Positions 46,842-56,652 of a stretch of DNA of 64,000 nucleotides are shown here, one piece after another. Location: contig CACVBU010001197.1 in NCBI GenBank assembly GCA_902728285.1, forward strand, positions 257,140-321,139. The letters run 5' to 3'. A program made the translations under genes and the position numbers. The notes beneath the pieces are model-generated. The model did not search any database, was not told where the DNA came from, and saw only the letters and a list, made by a program, of their open reading frames with translations. Origin of the DNA: Clytia hemisphaerica (taxonomy: Eukaryota > Cnidaria > Hydrozoa > Leptothecata > Clytiidae). Within the stretch, counting starts at the first letter, position 1, and the number at the start of each line of letters is the position of its first letter.

Positions 46842-47218
46842 CCCGGGGGGGGCACTCAAGGTAAATGACCTACCAGACGTTCGGCCCTTAAGGGTAGGTT
46901 TTTCATAGTTCAGCTAGTGCACTGTAAGGGTAGGAAATTACAAAGCTGCACTGAACTGCACTGTAAGGGTAGGAAATTGTGATAAAAGGCCAATTTTCTG
47001 GTAAAATTGGGACAAAATTGGTCAATTTTGGAGGAAAAATTCCACATTTTCTTGGAAAATTGCAAAAATTTTCGCCCTTGCGGGCGAGAAATTTTGAAAA
47101 AGTGCACTGTAAGGGTATGATTTTTCATGGAAATTCACTGCATTGTAAGGGTCCGATTTTAGAAGCCAAATTTTGGGCCGAACGTATGGTCGTTTTCAGA
47201 TCGAGTGCCCCCCCCGGG
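46842..47218. mobile_element. hAT-like MITE with G-run terminal repeats, copy 3
   Basis: Starts CCCGGGGGGGGCACTC, ends GAGTGCCCCCCCCGGG. An exact 8-bp duplication, CATAATCA, lies at 46834-46841 and 47219-47226. Interior words TGCACTGTAAGGGTAGGAAA. Nearly identical to 53951-54300. Confidence 0.95.
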
Positions 47219-48965
47219 CATAATCAGCATCTATAATAACACTAAAAGAAAAACTTAAGCTATAGAAAATGAACACTAACCCTCAATGAACACTTTTGTG
47301 AAGTTTAATAAAGATTTTATCCAAAAAACTTCAGTTCTGAAACACTGAAGTCGGTTTGTCGGTTGTCGGCCGGTGGACAACAGTTATATTTGGAGGACGG
47401 TCTAAGACAGATAATAACATGAAAGTTACTGATAAAAGCCTAAACCCATAGGAACATACCTGCTTTAGTTTCTTTGGTCTTTGAATGGTATAAAATTTGA
47501 GAAAGTGCAGAAAAAATCAGCCATCAAAAACAAACAAAAGCTATGATTATCAACTTTTCTTTGGTAGAAACACATTTTTTGGGTTGGTGCACATACAGAA
47601 ATTACACTGGATACTAAAACTAATATTCAGGGAGTGATAAATACAGTTAAACTACAAAAAATCCATCAAAAGAAACCAAAAACAACCATAACAGCACACC
47701 TTTTTTGAAAATTACATCAGCCATGTTGTTTGTAATTTTTGCCGACATACTCATGACGTGGTAACTAACGACAGTGATTTGACGGTCTTTTTGAGGCGCC
47801 AGATCTCAAAAAAACAATTTTTGAGCGTTCAGCACGGCCCCGAAAATGAGGGCTAAACTTATGTCGGCACATCAATGGATGACTACTATTTCTCTCCGAT
47901 GGTATATTGGCCCGCTCCTTTAGAGCTTTAGCGTGGGCGGCCGCCAATACGCCATCGGAATATCAGATAACCATCGGAATATCAGATGGCCCTACCTTAT
48001 CGACCTTATTGGGGAAAATAATGTCGGGGTTTTAATTAGTCGGGGAAAACTTCGTCACCTCTAGAGGCATTTTCGTCACTTTTCCCGATCAAAATTTCAA
48101 ATTCGTCACTTTTCCCCGACCAAATTTACAATTTGCAAATTTCACTTCCACCCGACTAAATTGTCCAAATGAAATGGTTTCCTTCACCAGCTCGAAAATA
48201 TTGCTTTTGATTCGACGTTTAAAGCACTAATTTCGGTTAATAAAGGCGTAAAAAATTTGGATTTGAATTGTCGGGAATAAATTTCGTCGGGGAAAGATTT
48301 CATCACCCCCTCAAAATTTTCGTCCCTTTCCTCCGACATTTTTTTCTATCCAATATATGGCCCTATATTCCCCGCATGCGACTACCATAATTTGACCGAT
48401 TTGAACAATAGCGCTTTTGTTCAATTTGGGACTCTCGTCCAATCAGATTGCCGTATTGTGTCAAATTTTCCCAAATTTGACTGTTGGATTAATAGAGCTG
48501 TGTCAAATTATTGTTTCATTTCAAATTTGGGATTATACTGCAATGTGATTGGTCTGTGCAAAATTTGAGACCATCCTGCGATTTGATTGGCCGAGAAAAC
48601 GAAAGCGTTTTTGAAACAAAATGGCTACCCGAAGCGACAAGCAGGAGCAAAGCTACTTATAGCAAAAAACAGTCTAAATTTGAGCTGAAAATTGGTCATT
48701 TCTTGGTGATATTTTGGATATAATTATATTATACGATATATATGGTGAATAATGTTTCTCAATTGATATGGAAAGCTTTGGAAGGAACTTTCTAGAGAAT
48801 TTCTGCTCTTAATCATGTTGAAAACATACATATATTTGGCTATCCTACCCAGATGCATAAAACCAAAACTTGGATTGGAACTTCCTTAGAGCAAACCAAA
48901 GTTTTGATTGACAGCTATTCTGATTGACAATTTAAAGCAATAGTTTGATGACGTAACTGAAAAAG
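47219..48965. other. Gene-free stretch with MITE pieces
   Basis: 47765-47990 is a fragment of the GGCGGCCGCC family. 47993-48345 is a diverged TACCTTATCGG element with GTCGGGGAAAA words. 48400-48610 repeats CAAATTTGGGA and its inverse. No gene is supported. Confidence 0.45.
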
Positions 48966-49048
48966 CGACCTCGCCAGGATTCAAACCTGGAATCCCCTGA
49001 TTCGTAGTCAGATGCCTTATCCGTTGAGCCAAAAAGGGCCACGAGGCC
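48966..49048 (-). pseudogene. tRNA-Arg(ACG) with a 10-nt insertion in the D arm
   Basis: The minus strand has a 7-bp acceptor stem (GGCCTCG with CGAGGTC, one G-T pair), discriminator G, an anticodon loop CTACGAA (ACG) on a TCTGA/TCAGG-type stem, and a TTTGAAT loop on CCAGG/CCTGG. The D arm carries about 10 extra bases (CCCTTTTTGG). Total length is 83 instead of 73 nt. The insertion probably disables the B-fold, so I call it a pseudogene. The 5' flank and first 14 nt are duplicated at 46022-46097. Confidence 0.7.
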
Positions 49049-49115
49049 GACGTTCATTTTATGGTGACGGATTGTGTATTGTCTAGCTATGAATTTCGTC
49101 TCAAGCTATATACTA

Positions 49116-49482
49116 CACGTTTTTTTTTTTATTAGAACCTAGTTTATAAGAACATATAGGCTGAAATTCGTCGAAAAATTAAGAACATCTTTAGAACATG
49201 CCCAGCCTCAGTTTGGAAAAAAATGACAAGAAACTACATTTTTTTCCTCTTTTTAAGCAGTTTTAACCGAATTTAGGGATGGATCTTCAAAAGTCGAGAG
49301 TCAAATACTGTCCAAATTTTGCCGAATTTAAGTGCTCTTTATTTTGTATCATATTGTCGATTTAGAGTAGTCTGAAAAATTAAGAACGCATTTAAGAACA
49401 TTTTAGGCTGAAAATTGCTAAAAAAAATAAGCACATCCAGGCTCAGCCAAATTTTAGGTGTTCTAATAAAAAAAAAAACGTG
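49116..49482. mobile_element. TA-flanked MITE, CACGTTTTTTTTATTAGAAC ends, copy D
   Basis: 367 bp, TA at 49114-49115 and 49483-49484. Closely matches 40115-40474. The flanking sequence exists without the element at 45945-46040 (inverse), proving insertion at a single TA. Confidence 0.95.
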
Positions 49483-50249
49483 TATCTCACTACCAAAAAG
49501 TGATTTTTGGTAAAATTCTTTGTACTTCGAAGGAAAATATTTATAAATTGTTGTATTTTTTTCAGAGGAAAACTCATTGAAAATGAGTCTTCTGTACCCG
49601 ACCCATATTTTTCTGAAGGTCTTTCTGTAGAAGAATAAATCAAATTTATCTCGCCTTACAGCGAAAGGAAAAAAAAGCTACATACCGAACTAGGTCTAGG
49701 GTCCAGGCCGCCCGCTGCAAAATCCTTGAAGTAATCTAAACCTTCCATTGGCGTGTCGCATGAAAATGTCTGTATCTGGCTGCCAGTTAAGAAAAAGTGT
49801 TGAAATTACGCCGCTTTTGGGATGGCGGATTGAATCCAGCGCTTTCTTTGTTTTCACGCGGCGGTAAATTAAAATTTAACTTCTAATCCGGCGTATGAAA
49901 ACCTTGCACGCGGCTTACATGGGAAACTATCTTTTGCTTTGGTCAGATCGACTGTTTTATGACTTTTATGTATTCGGGGGAGTAGAACACCCAAGAGAAC
50001 TGTAGCTCATACCATGGACATAAACATTACAGAGTAATGATAATATAATAATCACATTACATGTAATGTGATCTCAACTGATTATGTATATGTATATACT
50101 TTTTGAGCGTTAGGCTAAAGTTTGTGTTTTTTCTTTGATTTTTCAATCAATTTTCTTTTTACAAGTTCTTGTAACATTTTGTAGAAGTTCTTAAGAGAGA
50201 AATATCTGATTTATTCGTTCACTTGGAAAGTTTAGATGGGAAATAAGTG

Positions 50250-51609
50250 CCCGGGGGGGCACTTAGGCAAAAATAGGTACGGGGACGTGCCGCTGGTCAG
50301 GGTACCTTTTTCAGTGTTGCAGAATTGCTGACAGGGTATCTAAAATTGCAAAATCCTGATCTGACAGGGACGCAATTTCATTATGTGTGTCTGACAGGGT
50401 CTGTTTTTGCCGTTTTTGCATGTAGAGTTCTTTTTCAAATCGTTTTGACGCGGCGGTGAGCAGCCCCCTGCGAGGGGCAAACAGCTTTTTGCAAATACTT
50501 ATCACACGACCAACACAGGCGTTTTGCTGCTGTTGTCTCGCACCACACGCCCACCATTGCGCCCTCTTAAAGGGATCGAGGCTAATTTCATAGATACCTC
50601 TTTTTTTTTCAACTGTTATGTTTTGTTTCTTCCCATATCGTTGAGACATTCCGCTGTAGGCTTAGAACAGCTGTAGAACAGAACAATACTCTCGACTCTT
50701 CTGTATTAGTCTCATTGACATCCTCTCGTCCTCTTTGTAAAAGCGCCGTTTTAAAGCTTATACTTGCAAAATAGTCCTTTCAAACCTAGACTTCGTCAGC
50801 TCTGATTTTGAGAACCTTACCGTAGGATCACATAAGATTCCGATTCCTGCTATAACATTCCACTTGCCACTTGAAAACAGATGGTAGTTAGTTCCGAATA
50901 GTTGAAAACAATGAAACAAATTGGCCGATTATAAAAATAATCAAAACATTACTCCTTTTTGCGTTTTATGATTTCCCAGCTTGGATTAAATCACTTTTTC
51001 TGCCGGTATGCCCGGGAAAACTAGCGGAATGATCCCGGAAAAGCGCCAGTGGCTAGAGCAGGAATCGGAATCTTATGTGATCCTACGGTAATCCTGGAAA
51101 CGGATATCTGAAATTTATCTACGTTCATTATTACGTTTTTTGAAACTTTAGCGTTCTATTTGTTCTTGTACATATAATATTGTATGACCTTTTTAGCTTT
51201 GAAACACATTTTGTGGAAGTAGAGAGTGATGATTTTGAATAATATTGAAGATATGTTTACTTTGTAATTTCATAACTCTCGTCGTCGATTCTTTTGGTCG
51301 GTTTTCCAGGTATTGAGGTTTAATGTTTATGCAACGCTGTAGTTTTTAGCCTGGAAATGTTGATATCACGTTATACTTTACGAAAAACGCGAAAAACGTG
51401 TATAAAGAGTAGGTTTTTAACATAAAATCAGACATAGAATCTGACAGGGTATAGGTTTTTCACAGTAGAATCTGACAGGGTAGGTTTTCCATCGAACTTT
51501 TCTTCTGACAGGGTTTATTTTTCATCAAATTTCATTTCTGACAGGATCGACTTTTGAAACTCCAGCGGCACGTCCCCGTCGGTCGTCAAGGTCAGTGCCC
51601 CCCCCCGGG
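50250..51609. mobile_element. 1.36-kb hAT-like element with G-run terminal repeats and a nested MITE
   Basis: Starts CCCGGGGGGGCACT, ends AGTGCCCCCCCCCGGG. Exact 8-bp duplication AATAAGTG at 50242-50249 and 51610-51617. Subterminal ACGGGGACGTGCCGCTGG is mirrored by CGGCACGTCCCCGTCGG. TCTGACAGGGT words fill both arms. The middle, about 50310-51400, is mostly not repeat words but encodes no recognisable transposase. A separate MITE is nested at 50817-51091. Confidence 0.9.
50817..51091. mobile_element. Nested MITE with 35-bp perfect terminal repeats
   Basis: TTACCGTAGGATCACATAAG continuing through ATTCCGATTCCTGCT is repeated exactly in inverse orientation at the right end. Perfect arms suggest a recent insertion or recent origin. 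It is inside the 50250-51609 element. Confidence 0.85.
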
Positions 51610-51617
51610 AATAAGTG

Positions 51618-52055
51618 GTTTCATTTCCCATTCAAGAGTTTTCTCTCTAGCTCATATCGGTGCTTTAAGGGCTCTGGACCTTTTTTTGATTTTACATAGA
51701 ATTTAAAAATCGAAAAATTGAGATGAACAAATTAAATGAAGAAGAAAACGAAGAGTTTTTCGAAGAAGAGTATTTCACCTGTCAAAGCCCTAATCTCGGT
51801 AAAAATCAAACATTTTGGAATTTTTTTTGGTTCAAGTGATGTATCTATTTAGTATCTAAAAATACAATTTTTTGTGGAAGTATCTTTCCTTTAAATCGCC
51901 AAAAAACCTCATTTTTTGGCAACACTAAATTTCCATACAAAAACAGCTATAACTTGGGATGTAGCCAAATAGAAAATCAAAAGACGGATGATACGATGAC
52001 CTTTCATCTACTGGCCAAGTTTTCTTTTTTAACTATGGCGTAACTGCATCTAAAA
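51618..52055. other. Gene-free stretch upstream of tRNA-Arg
   Basis: AT-rich, no gene or clear repeat recognised. Confidence 0.35.
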
Positions 52056-52128
52056 CACCGCCGATGGGACTCGAACCCACAACCTCTGAATTAGAAGTCC
52101 AGCGCGCTATCCGTTGCGCCACGGCGGC
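52056..52128 (-). tRNA. tRNA-Arg (anticodon TCT)
   Basis: A 73-nt cloverleaf on the minus strand. The acceptor stem is GCCGCCG with CGGCGGT (terminal G-T), discriminator G. The D arm is GCGCAACGGATAGCGC, the anticodon stem CTGGA/TTCAG with loop CTTCTAA, and the T arm GTGGG-TTCGAGT-CCCAT. Both internal promoter boxes are intact (TGGCGCAACGG and GGTTCGAGTCC). There is no intron. It decodes AGA. A nuclear, cytosolic tRNA by its standard shape. Confidence 0.95.
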
Positions 52129-52623
52129 TTGTTCGACGAGAGACTCCGAAGAGTGTAGCTGAATAAATTTGATTTGAACCACTGAATCAATCACCCCCCT
52201 TTCAGTTTTAAAATTATCTAGATATACGTCGGTACGGTATTTTATTAGCCTCCTTATTAGACAAAAATCCTTATCAAATTTCTACTTGTCGACTTCTATC
52301 GTTTCAATCCTACTCTACTTTCCTATTGCCGAGAAAAACCACTTTAGTTTATCGGATTATACAAAGGCCAATATCGGGCCGATATTTTTTTACATAAACA
52401 CTGAATCATGTTACTATGGTAATCGTTTTATTAATTGAATGATAAATTTTTACAACCTTTTTATAAGAAAAAAGCTTCAAAGAAAAAGGAACGTTTTTTC
52501 ACTTCCCAGCTGGCACACAACGTTGTTTCGACGTTTTTCTAACGTTCACAACGTCCATATAACGTTAGAAAAACGTTGAAACAACGTTGGGTGCCAGCTG
52601 GGTTGTACTAAGTGTACTTACTA

Positions 52624-52946
52624 CCTTAAAGGATGAAATTTTGGCGGAAATTTAATTTGGTGGATGACCGAAAAAGTTTTTTAGAAGAAATTTAATTTCG
52701 CGGATGGACGAAAAAACTAAATATGGCGGGAATTTAATTTGGCGTTAGCTGAAAATTTATCCTTAAAATGACGGTAAAAAACAGCAAAAAAATGCTAAAA
52801 CACCTTAAAAGAGTTTAATTTGGCGGGAATCTAATTTGGCGGATGGCGGAAAAAAGAAAATTTGGCGGGAACTTAATTTGGCGGATTCTGGCTAAATCCG
52901 CCAAATCCGCTAAATTTTCTTTCCGCCAAAATTTCTACCTTTAAGG
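52624..52946. mobile_element. TA-flanked MITE, CCTTAAAGG ends, GGCGGGAATTTAATTTGGCG words
   Basis: TA at 52622-52623 and 52947-52948. Arms: CCTTAAAGGATGAAATTTTGG against CCAAAATTTCTACCTTTAAGG (inverse). The interior repeats GGCGGGAATTTAATTTGGCGG about six times. Confidence 0.8.
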
Positions 52947-53259
52947 TACTGTACAATCATGATATAATGCTGTTACACACCTGCTGTCTCGGTGGAAATC
53001 CAGAGGAGCAGCCAACATTTCCCTTTTCTAGGAGACTAGAGAACTTTTTGTTGAAAATGGGGAAACAGATCCAATTTTCTAGGGAAGATACTTTGAAATT
53101 AAAAATTTAGGTTTTGAGGAGAACCAGGTCTTCATTTCTAGGAATAAGATTTTTGAAACTTTTGGCCAACAGCAACAGATCAAATTTTCCAGGAAGGCTA
53201 TGCCTGGGAAACCGATGTTTAAAAGATTTCTATGGAAATCCCAATGGAGATTAAAAATT

Positions 53260-53665
53260 CTATTGTTCCAAATTAAAAAAGTTCAATGGAGATGATTTGC
53301 AATGCAATTTTTTACATTGAATTCCGAATGGGGATGAAATGGTCAAAGTCAATTTCCCAGTTGGGATGAAAAAAGTAGAGTTTTTTTTCCATCGGGGACG
53401 AAATTTTGACCAAAGTTTCCAGTGGGTTAAATAGGAGGGGTTAAATTTCGTCCCCCGGTGGAAAAATACCCTACAATTTCAGCCCCACTGAGAAATTGAC
53501 TTTGATTCAATCCCCATCCAAAATTCAAAGTAAAAAATTGCACTCCAAAACCATCCCCACTGAATTTTTCAACCCCACTGAGATTTCGATAGAATATTTT
53601 ACCCCCGCTGTGCGCTGTGGGAAAAAAGTTTCACCGGGGCTGTGAGGCAGGGGCGGGTGTATAAC
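53260..53665. mobile_element. Diverged MITE, CCAGTGGGG / ACACCC...CTGTGAGGC family
   Basis: Repeats of CCCAATGGGGATGAAA-like words in one orientation and CCCCACTGA in the other. It ends GGGGCTGTGAGGCAGGGGCGGGTGT, related to the end of 23861-24159. Boundaries are approximate. Confidence 0.5.
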
Positions 53666-53950
53666 GCCCCCTATAACTGTAAGAGATTTCCCACAGTTTA
53701 TATAAATATTTTTTTGTTGCCTGAATGCATGAATCCAGAAAATAGCGTAATCTAATTTTTCCCTTTCTATGATTTTGTGTAAATTTCCCTGAATTCTGCA
53801 AGTTTACCCAAAAGTCGGGTATAGATAATTCTGGCATTTTGATTTTCGATAGCAGTTTTAGCTGGCTGTATATCTTTATCCGGGGTTATGTTTTATTTTT
53901 TCCCATTAGCTTTCAACTCTTCTGATTAAAAATAATTTATTAAGTACACC

Positions 53951-54300
53951 CCCCCGGGGGGGGGGCACTCAAGGTAAATGACCTACCAGACGTTCGGCCC
54001 TTAAGTTAAGGGTAGGTTTTTCATAGTTCAGCTAGTGCACTGTAGGGGTAGGAAATTACAAAACTGCATTAAACTGCACTGTAAGGGTAGGAAATTGTGA
54101 TAAAAGGCCAATTTTTTGGTAAAATTGGCACAAAATTGGTCAATTTTGGAGGAAAAATTCCACACTTTCTTTGAAAATTGCAAACATTTTCGGTATGATT
54201 TTTCATGGAAATTCACTGCACTGTAAGGGTCCGATTTTAGAAGCCAAATTTTGGGCCGAACGTATGGTCGTTTTCAGATCGAGTGCTCCCCCCCCCCGGG
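53951..54300. mobile_element. hAT-like MITE with G-run terminal repeats, copy 4
   Basis: Exact 8-bp duplication AGTACACC at 53943-53950 and 54301-54308. Same interior as 46842-47218, with a deletion near 54190. Confidence 0.9.
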
Positions 54301-54308
54301 AGTACACC

Positions 54309-56652
54309 CTGATTAGTGTCCAGGAATAAGAACTATAGATTAGAGAAGCGAAATCGATTGCATTCCTTTCAGTCTCTTTGAGTGATTGTTATATTTTCAG
54401 AAGTTATAAGCCCTTATAAGTTAATCAATACAAAGAATGTGTAGCAAACATCGAAACAGTGCACCAAGGATTTATTATACACACAAAAGACAAAGGTAGT
54501 AAAACTGTAGAATTCTCAGGGTCTGGTGGGACCTCTTTGAAGTTTTTTAATAAATACTTGGTCGCATGACGACACGTAGAAATTAATTCAGATCATCTAT
54601 TTAATAGTTTTTCCTTTGACGAAATAATGTGGTACTTTTCCGTAAGGCATATATCACATGATTTGCTTCCATTTTTGTACGGTTGGGTGTGGTCGATAAC
54701 TTTCCATTTCAGAATTGGTTCGATGTTCTTATTCTGTAGAGGCCATACATATTTTGAGAGCTCCGTGGAATTTGACTTGTATGTCTTCATGACGGAAATT
54801 GTGTTTATGTTTAATCTTCATTCGTATTACCTGCATTTCCTACTCCAACAACTGAACAGGCTTAAGACAGTAAGAAATTTTCTGAAAGTATGAATAAATC
54901 CGTTGATTAAGTACTTGAAGAAAAGGGTCAAATGGGGCGGGCGCCTACAAAAATAGGAGCGCCAAAAAGTTCAAATGAGTTTTGTCCCCCCAGCTCTGAA
55001 GCACCCACTCCGCTACTGCTTGCGACGTCAGGTAGACAACTTTAACTCACTTTCACATTATTGCGATTGAATAATTTATGTAGTCGATGGTGTTTTGGAA
55101 AGTTTTTGTCGAGCATTTTGAGAAATCGCTTTGCTATGTCCGTTCCAATACCCTGAGTATCAGAGGTTAAGTTTTCAAAGAATATATTAACCTCTGAAGA
55201 CCAATAATAGAAATTTTATCGCGCATGTGTCAATCTAATCACTGTAGAAAGAATCAAAGATGAAGAGCAAATATTACCTTATTAATGTCTAGCAGACTGT
55301 ATCAGTATGTAGTTTACTATTTACAAATTCCCCAGAAACCTCCAAGTGTAATCGAAGTGAGTTTCTTTCGAAAGAAATCTTTTACATGATCCCAAAATGT
55401 ATAACAGTAATTACTAAACTGAAATAATAGACAGACTTTATGTTATGATTCTCTATCACAGACTCTTTTTAAAAAGCATTGATGATATTTTTTAGTTGTG
55501 TTTTCAACGACGGGAGTAAAAATATCAACTTTGAACCTCATCCAAGATCTTGGATGGTCGTCGTGGTTACTTTTGTCTTCGTTGATTGTGCGATGAATAG
55601 AATCTCGATTCGTCGGCACAGCGTCAATATATGATTTTGACCTGTGCTTTTCACGGTACCGTTCGAACGTTAAAGCTGTAGGGAGGGTTGAACCATATGA
55701 TATTTCTCCGTCTTTGTCGTTTAGGTCGTTCCACTTTTTTGTTGAATTTGATTTTCGACTTGTAACCACTGTTGCTGTTGTTATAAGTTATTCAATCAAT
55801 TTACAGAGGAATTATTTTAGTACATAGTATGCCGTAGAAGCGGGTTCGGGCCTATTTTCCGAACGGAGTGGCGGAATTCGACGGAATTTCGGAAACTGGG
55901 TCTTCTGTCGGGTATGAGAATTTCGGTAATTTTAGTGTGAAAATCCGGAATTTGACAAAAAGTCTCGCGGAATTTCAGAATTGTCTGCAAATATTCAAAA
56001 TTCGTGGAAAACACAAATACACAAATTTCCTATAAGCAGTTTCTTTAAAGCAAAATCGTTAAGGTTTTATAAAAGTTTTTAGTCTTACTTAATGAATACA
56101 AATATGGAAATCTCAGAACCAAATAAAGATTTTTAGAATCAAACATTTGGAAAAAAATAATGTAAAGAGCTCATTAATGATTGATCAAATTTTATTGATT
56201 GGTTCATCAATTGATTGTTTTGATTAGATGTATTTCTTTTGTTTACCTTTTTATAATCTTTCTATTTTCATAGAAAAAATACATTTTTTTCTTGGGCCTA
56301 AACATCTGCCTCCCTGTACTCAGCAGGTTACCCTTTAGTAAGGTGTTGAAGACAAAAGAGAGACGAAGAAAATATGATATGAAAAAAAATTACAAAAAAT
56401 AAGGGAAAAAGTGAAAAACCTTTCGTGATTTTTCATTCTCTGTGAATGAACTCTCGTTCAAGCAGAGATAGAAGGGAGTCGGTTGCCTTTGTGTGTTTGG
56501 AGCAAATTATTTGAGAGGAGAGAACTAAAATATTGATACAGAACGAAAAAGCAACCAAAGAAATAACACTGCGATACGAAAAATATTTCAGAATTTTACA
56601 ACCGTCACTTTGATTTTTAGAAATATTTTTCGCATTTTAAACAACATACAAT
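54309..56652. other. Gene-free stretch upstream of alpha-tubulin
   Basis: No complete gene. The minus strand around 55660-55750 reads 'RRRNIIWFNPPYSFNVRT'. This resembles a conserved block in uncharacterised retroelement proteins of invertebrates, and it decays by stops within 40 residues. 55838-56010 repeats GGCGGAATTCGACGGAATTT words, as at 21640-21930. The tubulin promoter should lie just before 56653; I see no clear TATA box. Confidence 0.4.

Noticed and set aside
55443..55769. A 108-residue minus-strand protein
   Set aside because: The only recognisable block (IIWFNPPYS) is in another frame and decays quickly, pointing to a dead retroelement fragment.
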